Shown in pieces: positions 1 through 8,136 of a stretch of DNA of 64,000 nt. The translations under genes were made by a program, and so were the position numbers. This DNA is from JADLHS01 sp036274115. Its GTDB lineage: Bacteria > Verrucomicrobiota > Verrucomicrobiia > Limisphaerales > JADLHS01. Numbering within the stretch: position 1 is the first letter of the stretch; every line of letters starts with the position of its first letter. The stretch is from contig DASUGI010000256.1 in the NCBI GenBank assembly GCA_036274115.1, forward strand, positions 6,434 to 70,433, read 5' to 3'. Under the pieces are notes generated by a model. That model saw nothing but the letters and a program-made list of their open reading frames with translations, had not been told where the DNA came from and made no database searches.

Positions 1-2
1 AT

Positions 3-1193
3 TATCTCGATCGCCAGATGCTGGCGACCATGAAGGGCTCGATGGTTGCGGATATCCCAAGCATCGCGAACAAGGCGGATTGGGGATTGGTGCTTGGGTG
101 CTTCAAATGGACCTACGCGGTGCTGAGTCCGTTTGGTGGCTACATCGCCGATCGGTTCAGCCGGCGCTACGTCATTTGCGCAAGTTTGTTTGTCTGGTCG
201 CTGGTAACGTGGTGGACGGGCCAGGTCACGAGTTTCCATGAACTCATGATGGCCCGGGCGTTGATGGGCGTCAGCGAGGCGTTCTATATTCCCGCAGCGT
301 TGGCTTTGATCGCGGATTTTCATCCCGGATTGACGAGATCGCGAGCGGTCGGGGTGCATCAGATGGGAATTTATCTGGGACAAATCCTGGGCGGTTACGC
401 CGGCTATGTGGCCGACTCTCCGGACCACGGCTGGCGTTGGGCGTTTACGACCTGTGGCATGATTGGGGTGATTTACGCCATGCCGCTGATGGCGGCACTG
501 AGGAATCCGGCTCGGGACGCGATGGTGGTTACGGAAACAGCTTCGGAGGCCAAAACGAATGTGTTTCGTGGGTTGCTCGGCAACCGTAATTTTATTTTGC
601 TGGTGCTCTACTTCACGCTTCCGGCCATTGCGGGATGGGTGGTGCGCGATTGGATGCCGGATATTTTGAAGGAGAAATTCGGGCTGGGAGCCGCGGGGCA
701 ACCCGGCTTGAGTCAGGGCGCGGCCGGTGTGAAAGCCGTGGTCTATGTGCAGATCGCTTCACTTATTGGCGCAGTTATCGGCGGAGTGTTGGCCGACCGC
801 TGGATGCGCCGAACCCCACGTGGACGTATTTACACCAGTGCCATCGGAATGTCGCTGTTCCTGCCTGCGTTGTTCTGCGTGGGTGACGCTGGGACCCTGG
901 GCGTCGCGGTGTTTGGCCTGGTCATCTTTGGCCTCGGCTGGGGATTTTTTGACTGCAACAACATGCCGATTCTTTGCCAGATCGCGCGTCCCGAGTGGCG
1001 AGCCACAGGTTACGGCATCATGAATCTGGTCAGCATCAGTTGCGGGGGATTTGGCGACTGGCTTTTTGGCGCGTTGCGGGACCGGCACGTGCCCTTGAAT
1101 GTGATTTTTGGATCCTTTGCTGGAGTGGCGTTACTCTCAGTATTTGTGGTGTTATTGATCAAGCCGCAAGCCACTGAAGAAAATCGTCGTTGA
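3..1193 (+). CDS. MFS transporter (anion:cation symporter type), 5' end cut by window edge
   Basis: This is an inner-membrane major facilitator superfamily permease. The frame is open to the left edge and reads YLDRQMLATMKGSM before the first internal ATG at 18; that sequence matches the end of TM1 in the hexuronate/glucarate-type (ACS) branch. The true start therefore lies outside the window. A conserved loop 2-3 motif (GGYIADRFSRR) and its second-half counterpart (GGVLADRWMRR) are visible, with about eleven hydrophobic segments remaining. Members of the branch usually import organic acids or sugar acids with protons, but the substrate cannot be read from the sequence. A weak GC-rich hairpin without a T-run follows the stop, and then a tRNA gene. 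Confidence 0.85.
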   Translation, partial: YLDRQMLATMKGSMVADIPSIANKADWGLVLGCFKWTYAVLSPFGGYIADRFSRRYVICASLFVWSLVTWWTGQVTSFHELMMARALMGVSEAFYIPAALALIADFHPGLTRSRAVGVHQMGIYLGQILGGYAGYVADSPDHGWRWAFTTCGMIGVIYAMPLMAALRNPARDAMVVTETASEAKTNVFRGLLGNRNFILLVLYFTLPAIAGWVVRDWMPDILKEKFGLGAAGQPGLSQGAAGVKAVVYVQIASLIGAVIGGVLADRWMRRTPRGRIYTSAIGMSLFLPALFCVGDAGTLGVAVFGLVIFGLGWGFFDCNNMPILCQIARPEWRATGYGIMNLVSISCGGFGDWLFGALRDRHVPLNVIFGSFAGVALLSVFVVLLIKPQATEENRR

Positions 1194-1234
1194 TTTTCCG
1201 CTGTGGGAGCGGCTAATCTATCCGGCCTTTGGTT

Positions 1235-1312
1235 CGGGGCGTAGCGTAGCCTGGCTAGCGCGCTTGTTTCGGGTACAAGAGGTCGTGAGTTCGAATCTCA
1301 CCGCCCCGACCA
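1235..1312 (+). tRNA. tRNA-Pro (anticodon CGG)
   Basis: A full cloverleaf can be drawn. The acceptor stem CGGGGCG pairs with CGCCCCG, the D arm carries AGCCTGGCTAGCGC, and the anticodon stem is CTTGT/ACAAG around loop TTCGGGT, giving CGG at 1270-1272. The T arm is GTGAG-TTCGAAT-CTCAC, and a discriminator A is followed by an encoded CCA at 1310-1312. It reads proline codon CCG. The overall sequence resembles bacterial proline tRNAs. The 3' part overlaps, on the opposite strand, the last codons of the sensor kinase gene. Confidence 0.95.
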
Positions 1313-3132
1313 TTTCTTTCCCGAAGTTTTTCATCCACGGCTTCGAGCACGAAAAAGAACTCGCTTCCCTTTCCGGGTTTGCTGCGGACTCCGACGCGTC
1401 CGCCGTGGGCGACAACAATTTCCCGCGCAATGGACAGACCCAGGCCGACACCGGCTTTGGTTTGTCCGGGAACACGGTAGAAACGATCAAAGATGCGGCC
1501 CTGGAATTCTTCCGGAATGCCTGAGCCTTCGTCGCGAACGGCGAACTGAACTCCGGTGTTGTCGTCGTCGGCCACGGCGGTAATGGCGATGCTGGCGCCG
1601 GGCGGCGAGTGCTTTATCGCGTTGGAAATGAAATTGTGAAATACATGACCAATCTGTTGTCGATCTACGGCGACTGGAGGCAAACCGCCTTGAATGTCAG
1701 TCGTGACTTTAAATCCCTGGGGAGTGGCAAGGCGACGCGCTTCTTCAGCAATACTGTTTACAAGATCTGTGGGCTGCATGGGTTTAAGCGTCAGGCTGGA
1801 GGCGTCGCTTTCAAGTCGCGCAATATCCAGCAAGGCATCGAGGATTTTCAGCAATCGTTCGGAGTCGCGGCGCGCCGTTTGGATCAACTCGTTTTGCCGA
1901 TTGGTGAGCGGGCCGAGGCTTTTCTCCAGTAACAAGTGCAGCACCATGCGCACGCTGGTGAGCGGCGTTTTGAGTTCGTGACTGACGGTGGCGACGAGAT
2001 TGGTCTTGGCATCGTCCAGCAACCGGAAACGGGTGACGTCGTGCAGCACCACAGCGGCGCCCACGGGCTTGCTGGCGGGATCGCGCATCAAATGAATGCG
2101 AGGCAGAAATGCTTTCTCACTCCCGCCGACGCGTAACGCCAATACCTCATTGAAGCTATCCGGAACAAAGTCGCGGTTGTCCCGGAGAACGTCAGCGGCG
2201 GCGTTGGCAAGTCTGGGGGGCAACGCCGCGTCGAGCGCGAGATGAGTGCTCAATTCCTGAGCGGCGCGGTTTTTCAGTTCAATGCGCCCGGCGGTATCCA
2301 GAATGAACACCGGGTCAGAAAACGAAGCCAGGGCTGCTTCCATCGTGTGATGCAGGCGGACGATTTGCTCATTAATGCCCTGGCGGTATTCATTCAATTG
2401 AGCGGCCATCTTGTTGAAAGTGGTCGCCAATTCCCCCAGTTCATCCTGCGAAAGAACGGGCACCGTCAAATCAAGTTTACCTTCGCCGATTTCCCGGGCC
2501 GCTTTGGTGAGCGTCTGGATGGGATGCAGAATGCCCTTACCGAGCTTGTAACTGGCATAAATCGCGATGAGGAGCGCGACAATCAGGCCAAGGATCAACA
2601 GGCTGATAATAGTGTGGGTGCTGCTTTGGAGGGTATCTCCCGTCGCAAAAATATTTTCACGATTAGCCTCGCGAAGATGTTCGAGTGAACGGTACAGACC
2701 CAACGTGCGTGGAACGACATAGTTATCGTAGAGCGTCCGCTGGTCAGGACGGGATGCGGCAGGGTCGAGCATTCCCCGGCCCACGGCGCGGAGGGCTTGA
2801 AAATTGGTGCGCAGCTCGATGAGGGTATTGGCTTGAGCGAAGATGGCGGTGTTGGTGGACAAGGAACTGAGCTTTTCCTCAAAAATCCGGGCGTTGGTAT
2901 CAAACATCAATTTGGCCGTGGGTTTGTCGTCCTTGCGCGGATCCAAGGCGGTGTCCATGCGGCCCACGGCCATCATCATTTCGACGGCGGCGGCGTCACT
3001 TTGGTAGTTTTCCGTGATGGTCTTTCCGACGGTGTTGGCGAGGCGCGAGAACAGAAACAACGCAAAGACTCCGACCGCAATCAAAATCATGATGAACGGT
3101 ATAAGGCGGAGAAAAATGCGGGTTCGTAACAT
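1255..3132 (-). CDS. membrane sensor histidine kinase (KinB/NtrB-like, HAMP-PAS-HisKA-HATPase)
   Basis: The 625-residue protein has TM1 at about 8-30, a periplasmic sensor region, TM2 at about 173-195, and HAMP at about 196-248. These are followed by a PAS-like domain (about 260-370), HisKA with phospho-accepting H385 in the motif VSHELKTPL, and HATPase_c with N504 (N box), DEGSG 534-538 (G1), FDRFYR (F) and GVGLG 561-565 (G2). All catalytic boxes look intact. The start lies 7 bases after the stop of the NtrC-type regulator gene, so the two should form one operon and a cognate pair, as in KinB/AlgB. The oddity is the C-terminus: residues from about 608 on are the antisense of tRNA-Pro, including EIRTHDLLYPKQAR, and the stop lies inside the tRNA. 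Confidence 0.93.
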   Translation of the reverse strand: MLRTRIFLRLIPFIMILIAVGVFALFLFSRLANTVGKTITENYQSDAAAVEMMMAVGRMDTALDPRKDDKPTAKLMFDTNARIFEEKLSSLSTNTAIFAQANTLIELRTNFQALRAVGRGMLDPAASRPDQRTLYDNYVVPRTLGLYRSLEHLREANRENIFATGDTLQSSTHTIISLLILGLIVALLIAIYASYKLGKGILHPIQTLTKAAREIGEGKLDLTVPVLSQDELGELATTFNKMAAQLNEYRQGINEQIVRLHHTMEAALASFSDPVFILDTAGRIELKNRAAQELSTHLALDAALPPRLANAAADVLRDNRDFVPDSFNEVLALRVGGSEKAFLPRIHLMRDPASKPVGAAVVLHDVTRFRLLDDAKTNLVATVSHELKTPLTSVRMVLHLLLEKSLGPLTNRQNELIQTARRDSERLLKILDALLDIARLESDASSLTLKPMQPTDLVNSIAEEARRLATPQGFKVTTDIQGGLPPVAVDRQQIGHVFHNFISNAIKHSPPGASIAITAVADDDNTGVQFAVRDEGSGIPEEFQGRIFDRFYRVPGQTKAGVGLGLSIAREIVVAHGGRVGVRSKPGKGSEFFFVLEAVDEKLRERNGRGGEIRTHDLLYPKQAR

Positions 3133-3139
3133 GGAGTGA

Positions 3140-4480
3140 TTAGAGGTTCAGCTTCTTTTTGCGCTCGTAGAGGGTCCCCCGCGAAATCCCGAGGACTTGA
3201 GCGGCTTCCTCCATGGTTGAGGTTTGGGCGAGCACGCGGCGGATATGTTCCGTCTCGAGGTCTTCCAGGGGGATCTTCATTCCGACGCGAACGTCGTTTC
3301 TCGGTCCCATTTGGCCGGTTTGGAGTTGCTCCGGAAGGTCTGACATTTCGATGCGGTTGCCGGAGGCGAAAATGACGGCGTGTTCAACGACATTGCGCAA
3401 TTCGCGCAAGTTGCCCGGCCAGGCGTACTGTTGCATCGCGGCCTGGACCTCGGGCGAAAAGCCGGTGATGCGCTTTCCGCACTGGCTTCCGAAAAAGCTG
3501 AGGTAGCCATTGGCCATCTGTTTGAGATCCTGCGGGCGTTCCCGCAAGGGGGGCATGCGGATCGGAACGACATTCAGGCGATAAAACAAATCCTCGCGGA
3601 AGAGCTTTTCCTGCACGGCCGCTTCAAGGTTGCGATTGGTGGCCGCGATGACCCGCACATTGGCCCGGCGGGTTTTTGCTTCGCCGACCCGCTCATATTC
3701 CTTCTCTTGCAGCAGGCGCAAGAGCTTGGGTTGGATATCCAATGGCAGTTCGCCGATCTCGTCCAGAAAAAGCGTTCCGCCGTCAGCGGCAGCCACTTTT
3801 CCCCAGGTGTCAGTCAAAGCGCCGGTATAAGCGCCTTTGACGCGCCCAAACAATTCACTTTGAAGCAACTCGGCCGAGAGGCTGGGGCAACTGATGGTGA
3901 CAAATGCCTTGTCGCGTTGCGGACTGCGGTCGTGAATCGCGCGTGCGAGAACGCTTTTGCCCGTTCCGCTTTCCCCCAACAACAAAACAGTGGCGGGCGA
4001 CGCCGCAGCTCTGAATGCAATGCTAAATGCCTTCTCAACCGCAGGTTCCAGGGTGTCCACGCTGGCTGGCGGGGAATCGGCGGAAAGTCTCGATTCAAGG
4101 TTGGCCACGCGGCCTTCGAGCTGACGGGTTTTACTGATTTTTCGAAGAGTTTGCCGGACTTGCTCCGGCGTAAACGGTTTAGGCAGATAGTCCGCCGCGC
4201 CGCTTTGCATCGCCTCGACAGCGCTCTCAATGGATGCAAAAGCGGTGAAAACGACAACGTCCAGGTGCGGATTGTTGCGGATTAATTCGGGGAGCAGGTC
4301 GAGGCCATTGGTGCCATCGAGTTTCAAGTCGAGGAAAGCGATATCGAATTGTGATTTCTCGACCTCCCGGAGCGCGGCGTGCGCATTGGCGGCACTGACA
4401 ACTTCATGCCCAAGATCCTGAAGCATCACGCTTAAGGTGGTGCGGATACTGTCTTCGTCGTCAATTATTAGAATTCTCAT
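3140..4480 (-). CDS. sigma-54-dependent response regulator (NtrC/AlgB family)
   Basis: The 446-residue protein starts at the ATG giving MRILIIDDED. A longer frame exists upstream, but receiver domains of this family begin here. The receiver domain (1-118) has acidic DD7-8, phospho-acceptor D51 and K101. The AAA+ domain has Walker A GESGTGKS (169-176), Walker B GGTLFLDEIG (234-243) and the sigma-54 contact loop GAYTGA (216-221; Tyr for Phe is common). A Fis-type helix-turn-helix (about 420-446) ends in RGTLYERKKKLNL. It should activate sigma-54 promoters after phosphorylation by the kinase encoded just downstream. Targets cannot be read here; the best-known relatives (AlgB) control exopolysaccharide. 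Confidence 0.95.
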   Translation of the reverse strand: MRILIIDDEDSIRTTLSVMLQDLGHEVVSAANAHAALREVEKSQFDIAFLDLKLDGTNGLDLLPELIRNNPHLDVVVFTAFASIESAVEAMQSGAADYLPKPFTPEQVRQTLRKISKTRQLEGRVANLESRLSADSPPASVDTLEPAVEKAFSIAFRAAASPATVLLLGESGTGKSVLARAIHDRSPQRDKAFVTISCPSLSAELLQSELFGRVKGAYTGALTDTWGKVAAADGGTLFLDEIGELPLDIQPKLLRLLQEKEYERVGEAKTRRANVRVIAATNRNLEAAVQEKLFREDLFYRLNVVPIRMPPLRERPQDLKQMANGYLSFFGSQCGKRITGFSPEVQAAMQQYAWPGNLRELRNVVEHAVIFASGNRIEMSDLPEQLQTGQMGPRNDVRVGMKIPLEDLETEHIRRVLAQTSTMEEAAQVLGISRGTLYERKKKLNL

Positions 4481-4767
4481 GTGAGCCGGTGTTGCCGGTT
4501 CGGAGTTCAATCTTCGATAGCCTATACCTGTCATGGCCCGCCCGCGAGCAGGTTTCCCGCCGTCCGAGTCACCCGCGCAAGTGCCGATAAACCCACAAGT
4601 GTCGCAAACCGCTTTGTTCAGGTCTGATCGATTTCTGGAGCCGCTTCGTTCAATTTCCTCACAAAGACCGGGACCATCGTTCTTTTACTCTCCTCCACAA
4701 AAAAAACTTCATTTTGTCAGGAGTGCGCCGCTCGAGTCCGGTCGCAAGACAGGATAGCAACGAATCT

Positions 4768-4787
4768 CCCTGTTTGCAGGGCTTTTT
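4768..4787 (+). terminator. rho-independent terminator-like hairpin in a 5' leader
   Basis: CCCTG-TTTG-CAGGG is a perfect 5-bp stem with a 4-base loop, followed directly by CTTTTT. It points rightward and lies about 150 bases upstream of the fibronectin-III gene with no recognised gene before it. It could end a short transcript or act as an attenuator. Confidence 0.5.
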
Positions 4788-4862
4788 ACTTTTGAGGCGA
4801 GTCGAACGCGTTGCGGTTGGTTTGTGCCGCACGTTGCTCGTAACCGGCAGAAGTTTCTCATG

Positions 4863-4915
4863 GCACCGACGGTGCTAAACCGCAACTGTGCGAGATCACA
4901 GCCCAGGTATGGGCT
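4863..4915 (+). ncRNA. three consecutive hairpins, possible structured 5' UTR
   Basis: Three small stems follow each other: GCACC/GGTGC at 4863-4875, CTGTG/CACAG at 4886-4901 and AGCCCA/TGGGCT at 4900-4915. The last two share two bases, so they could be mutually exclusive. An unpaired TAAACCGCAA linker lies between the first and second. The block ends 22 bases before the start codon of the secreted fibronectin protein. I could not match it to the cobalamin or c-di-GMP-I consensus, so class and ligand are unknown. Confidence 0.3.
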
Positions 4916-4937
4916 GAGTTGAGGAAGACGTTGTTGA

Positions 4938-5489
4938 ATGAAGAGAGTTGTTTTTTTTCCGGTAGCGCTGTGGGTAGTGCTTTGTATGATCGGAGTTTTT
5001 GCCTTAATGCCATCAGTTCGCGCTGCGACGGCTGCGCCACTGACGTTGGCATGGAACCCGGCGAACGATCTGAGTGTGAAGGGCTATGCAATTTATTATG
5101 GGCCAACTAATCAGCCGACCACCAACCGGTTGGATGTCGGCATGAGCAACTCCGCCACGCTTTTCAACCTGCAGGCCAATGTGACTTACCGGGTCTATGC
5201 GGTGTCCTACAACGCAGCCGGAGTTGAAAGCGTTCCCTCCAACCCGGTCCTGATCACTCAGGGGGTTATTGCGCGTTTGAAACTTGCAAAGCAGGCCAAT
5301 GGCAGCGTGAAACTGACTTTCAGCGCCGCACCAGGAACGGTCACCCAGGTGCAGTATGCCAGCAGTCCGGTCGGTGCGACATGGCGGAATTTAGGAACGA
5401 CCACCACCGATACCAGTGGCAACGGCACGATGACCGATACAACAGCCACGCAGGCCTCCCGTCGATTTTACCGCGTAGCGGTCCCATGA
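4938..5489 (+). CDS. small secreted fibronectin type III domain protein
   Basis: The 183-residue protein has an N-terminal signal peptide (KR, hydrophobic core about 4-24, likely cleavage after VRA at about 29). A fibronectin type III fold follows at about 33-110, with LTLAWNPANDLSVKGYAIYYG and an NVTYRVYAVSYNAAG strand pair. A second beta-rich stretch ends in SRRFYRVAVP. It should be exported and may bind carbohydrate or protein, but the sequence alone gives no catalytic role. It stands alone between a structured leader and trmB, with a strong hairpin after its stop. The same kind of C-terminal end occurs in two giant secreted proteins at the right of the window. Confidence 0.8.
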   Translation: MKRVVFFPVALWVVLCMIGVFALMPSVRAATAAPLTLAWNPANDLSVKGYAIYYGPTNQPTTNRLDVGMSNSATLFNLQANVTYRVYAVSYNAAGVESVPSNPVLITQGVIARLKLAKQANGSVKLTFSAAPGTVTQVQYASSPVGATWRNLGTTTTDTSGNGTMTDTTATQASRRFYRVAVP

Positions 5490-5498
5490 CGCCAAGGA

Positions 5499-5530
5499 CT
5501 GCGGGGGTGACGCTTCCGTTGCCCCCGCAG
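5499..5530 (+). terminator. GC-rich hairpin after the fibronectin gene
   Basis: CTGCGGGGG pairs perfectly with CCCCCGCAG (9 bp) around a 14-base loop, 10 bases after the stop. No T-run follows, so it may be a transcript-end stabiliser or a weak terminator. The trmB start lies 26 bases further on. Confidence 0.4.
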
Positions 5531-5555
5531 GGCGCTCTGGCTTAGAATCGGGCCC

Positions 5556-6155
5556 GTGTCAATTGCCGCCGATTCGTCATTAGTTTACGATTTACCTTCC
5601 ATTCTGGAGCGACTTTCGCTCAAGCAGCTGTTTACTCGCGATCAACCGCTGGAGGTTGAACTTGGTTGTGGCGATGCTTCGTTTCTGGCCGCTTACGCTG
5701 CGCAGCACCCGGAGCGGAACTTCCTCGGAGTGGAGCGGTTGCTGGGGCGAATTCGAAAATTGGATCGCAAGGGCCGGCGTGCAGGGTTGACGAATCTTCG
5801 CGGTATCCGGATCGAAAGTGCCTATTTTCTCGAGTACTTGCTGCCGCCCAGCGTCACTTCGGCGTTGCATATTTACTTTCCTGACCCATGGCCCAAGCTC
5901 AAGCATCGTCGCCATCGCCTCATCAACGGGAGCTTCCCGGGTTTGGCTTGCCGAGCGCTGTCGTCTCAGGGAGTGATTTACCTGCGCACTGACGACGAGG
6001 ATTACTTTCGGCAGATGACGGAAGTGTTTGCCGGTGACCAGAGGTTCCGGGCCGTGGAAACGCCCGCAGGGGTGGCATCCATTCGCACCGACTTCGAACA
6101 GGATTTCAACGCCAGGGGTATTGCGACGCGGCGCGCCGCCTATCGGCGTGATTGA
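5556..6155 (+). CDS. trmB: tRNA (guanine-N7-)-methyltransferase
   Basis: The enzyme transfers a methyl group from S-adenosylmethionine to N7 of G46 in tRNA variable loops, in the cytoplasm. The 199-residue protein shows the SAM-binding LEVELGCGDASFL (motif I), NFLGVER (motif II) and the family signature FPDPWPKLKHRRHRL. The region near the C-terminus (IRTDFEQDF) resembles the conserved tRNA-binding end. The start is GTG at 5556, giving MSIAADSS; no better ATG exists upstream. The gene is convergent with the YvlD-like gene, 3 bases apart. Confidence 0.93.
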   Translation: MSIAADSSLVYDLPSILERLSLKQLFTRDQPLEVELGCGDASFLAAYAAQHPERNFLGVERLLGRIRKLDRKGRRAGLTNLRGIRIESAYFLEYLLPPSVTSALHIYFPDPWPKLKHRRHRLINGSFPGLACRALSSQGVIYLRTDDEDYFRQMTEVFAGDQRFRAVETPAGVASIRTDFEQDFNARGIATRRAAYRRD

Positions 6156-6158
6156 CCG

Positions 6159-6593
6159 CTAAACATCAATGACGGGGCCGTTTGAAGGATCGTCCGGCGG
6201 GCGCTTTTGTCGGTGAATGCTGACGCGAGCGTTACCCATGCCGGTGAGAATATTCAAAGGCAGGGAAATCACGCCGATGATGAGCGCGCCGAGCGTGGAC
6301 CAGCCAAAGCTTTCCACTTCAAAATGAGGGCCCATGAGCCAATGCACCACGTAGAGCAGACAGGCATTGATCACGATCATGAAGAGGCCCAACGTGACAA
6401 TGAGCAGTGGCAACGCCAGCAACATCATGATGGGCCGGAAGAAGGCATTGAGGATTCCCAACAGTAACGCGGCGACGAACAAATCCACCGTGTTTTCATA
6501 GCGAATGTGCGGGTTCAAAATGAGAACGGTTATCAATACTGCCAATGTATTGATGAGCCAGCTTTGAATGAAGCGTTTCAGGCCGGGTTTCAC
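6159..6593 (-). CDS. YvlD/phage-holin-like four-TM membrane protein
   Basis: This small integral membrane protein (about 144 residues) has four hydrophobic helices and the pattern LLGILNAFFRPIMMLLALPL, typical of the YvlD (PF04020) family. The function is unknown; some relatives sit in envelope-stress operons. A start at GTG 6593 is chosen because AAAGGA lies 6 bases upstream and family members begin just before LKRFIQSWLIN. A TTG at 6632 would add 13 residues without a ribosome site. It is the last gene of the leftward carbamoyltransferase-SxtJ-SGNH run, 72 bases after the SGNH stop. Confidence 0.75.
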   Translation of the reverse strand: MKPGLKRFIQSWLINTLAVLITVLILNPHIRYENTVDLFVAALLLGILNAFFRPIMMLLALPLLIVTLGLFMIVINACLLYVVHWLMGPHFEVESFGWSTLGALIIGVISLPLNILTGMGNARVSIHRQKRPPDDPSNGPVIDV

Positions 6594-6665
6594 GGTGAAT
6601 CCTTTGATCGCGCCTCCACGGCGCAATAACAAGATGGGCGAGCCTGGCCATCAATACAAGACGAA

Positions 6666-7727
6666 TCAAGGTTCAGGTGGAAAGTGAAGATTCGTAATCC
6701 CGGCACTGAGTTGTCCCGCTAATAGTTGGGCCACGAGTTGGTTGCCAGTGGCATTCAGGTGAACCGGGTCGGCCTCAAGGTAAAGCGCCTTGCTTTGAGG
6801 TACTAGTTGCGTAGTGGCGTCTACAAGGGGGATTCCCAGGGTAGCCGCCACTTCCTGCTTTACTCGCAGGACCCGGCTCTTATTGGTCGTGGTCAAATCG
6901 TCGCAGGTTGGCAAAAACAACAGAACCGGTTGCGCGCCGTTCGATATGGCAAGCGAACACAAACTTGCAATGGCCGTGCGGAATACGGCGTCCGGGTCGT
7001 CTTGTTGCTGCTCTTTGAACAGAGGGTCCTGCTGAGGGTCAACGGGAATAAATTTCGTGCGGTGGCGTTCGTAAAAATCCTTCAATTTTACTTCGACGAC
7101 GTAGTGATATAGGGCAAACCGACGGAGGAAATTCTTGAGCCGCACGCGCGACATGAATTGGCGCACAAACGCCTCGCTGTTGTGCTCGGAGAACTGGGTC
7201 CAAAGATTTGCCTCTGCCAGGATCACCAGATCCGGCTGCCAGGCGGCTGCGACGTCGCGGTAAAACACCAGCATTTGGGGATAGGACCAAGCGTTGACGC
7301 CGGCATTGATCACTTCAACTTTGTTGGTAAAACCGAACCGTTCCTGGAGCAAGCGACCCAACGCCTCTGAGTAAGTTTGCGTCTGACTCAATCCCCAGCC
7401 GAAGGTTCGTGAGTCGCCCAGCGACAGAATGCGCAACGTCCCCGGGGGCTTTTTTGCCGTAAATTCAGGCCCGCGGGTTCCGTGGGAGTTGATATGGACC
7501 GGCTTGCGATCAACCTTGGTGAAGCAATCCTGGTTTGGCTTGAGCCGCCAATAGAGTCTCGGGTGGGGCTCGTAGATTTCCAGATTGCCGAAACCTGCAA
7601 GACGCAGTGCCATTTCTGCCCCGAGCGCGCAAATCAGGAAGACTCCCAGCGCGAGCGTCAGGTTTTGCAACAACCGTTTCCAACGCGAAGATTGAGGCTT
7701 GGTGTTTGTGTCAGAACTGCCGTTCAT
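6666..7727 (-). CDS. membrane-anchored SGNH/GDSL-family hydrolase
   Basis: The 353-residue protein has a short basic cytoplasmic end, one TM helix (about 22-43), and an extracytoplasmic SGNH fold. Catalytic serine is S106 in SLGDSRTFGWG, the block III-like Asn is in VINAGVNAWS, and the Asp/His pair is in ADPVHLNATG near the C-terminus. Relatives act as esterases or O-acetyltransferase partners on glycans (AlgX/AlgJ-like topology), but the substrate is not readable. It overlaps the SxtJ gene by 17 bases, so it is translated from the same transcript as the carbamoyltransferase. Confidence 0.78.
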   Translation of the reverse strand: MNGSSDTNTKPQSSRWKRLLQNLTLALGVFLICALGAEMALRLAGFGNLEIYEPHPRLYWRLKPNQDCFTKVDRKPVHINSHGTRGPEFTAKKPPGTLRILSLGDSRTFGWGLSQTQTYSEALGRLLQERFGFTNKVEVINAGVNAWSYPQMLVFYRDVAAAWQPDLVILAEANLWTQFSEHNSEAFVRQFMSRVRLKNFLRRFALYHYVVEVKLKDFYERHRTKFIPVDPQQDPLFKEQQQDDPDAVFRTAIASLCSLAISNGAQPVLLFLPTCDDLTTTNKSRVLRVKQEVAATLGIPLVDATTQLVPQSKALYLEADPVHLNATGNQLVAQLLAGQLSAGITNLHFPPEP

Positions 7728-8130
7728 AGTCAGCCGGTGATTTCGCCTTTTTTTCGCGCGGACGCCAATAGCTTTTGGCGGTCCGGTCCAGCTTCAAGCT
7801 GAGGAAATCCTGACCAAACAGGCGCGCGACCAGCCCGACCGGCGTGATGATCAAAAAGAAGAACAAGGTCAGGATGACGTGCGCCATAACAAAGCCCAGC
7901 ACAAACGCGACGCTCATCCAGGCGATGTAAACCCATTTCAACACGCGCGGCAGCACCAAGCCAAGCACCATCAATGTTCCTCCCGGCCAGAAAAAGTATG
8001 GCGAACGTCCCGGATGCCGCCATAAAAACAGCAACCCAATCGCCACAAACACGCCGCCCACCATAAGCCCGAACTTCCGCAAATCGCGGTCGCCGGTTTT
8101 CAATTGCTTGATGTCCTCGCGGATGTTCAT
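7711..8130 (-). CDS. SxtJ-family membrane protein
   Basis: The protein has about 139 residues. It begins with a charged stretch (REDIKQLKTGDRDLRKFG), followed by three to four TM helices, the family-like RHPGRSPYFFWPGG loop, and a C-terminal cytoplasmic tail with LKLDRTAKSYWRPREKK. SxtJ proteins of unknown biochemical role accompany carbamoyltransferases such as SxtI, which fits this context exactly. The ATG at 8130 is preferred over the GTG at 8142. The small SxtK/DUF5989 protein that usually sits between the two was not found; a repeat element occupies that place. Confidence 0.78.
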   Translation of the reverse strand: MNIREDIKQLKTGDRDLRKFGLMVGGVFVAIGLLFLWRHPGRSPYFFWPGGTLMVLGLVLPRVLKWVYIAWMSVAFVLGFVMAHVILTLFFFLIITPVGLVARLFGQDFLSLKLDRTAKSYWRPREKKAKSPADYERQF

Positions 8131-8136
8131 GAGTTC

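Larger units (their letters stand above)
4481..4937. promoter_or_regulatory. divergent intergenic region of 457 bases with structured leader
   Basis: No convincing gene lies between the response regulator (leftward) and the fibronectin-domain gene (rightward). The region should hold both promoters, but no clear -35/-10 or -24/-12 pair stands out. On the + strand it contains a terminator-like hairpin (4768-4787) followed by three small hairpins (4863-4915) just before the next gene. A 74-codon frame at 4533-4757 ends 10 bases before the hairpin, but it has a non-protein-like composition and overlaps the regulator's 5' region. Confidence 0.5.

Noticed and set aside
1235..1312. tRNA-Pro as an integration site of a mobile island
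   Set aside because: No integrase, direct repeat of the tRNA end or mobile gene is present in the window.
1218..1490. Leftward 90-codon frame ending in VRFELTTSCTRNKRASQATL
   Set aside because: It is another frame across the antisense of tRNA-Pro and the kinase gene; this kind of peptide is a known artefact of tRNA antisense.
4533..4757. Rightward 74-codon frame before the terminator at 4768
   Set aside because: Its end fits the terminator, but it has no ribosome site, a Pro/Ser/Arg-rich unstructured composition and overlaps the regulator's upstream region; kept only as a remark.
4863..4915. Cobalamin or c-di-GMP-I riboswitch
   Set aside because: The conserved boxes of both classes (for example GCCACTG, or GACGCAAAGCC) are not present; only generic hairpins can be shown.
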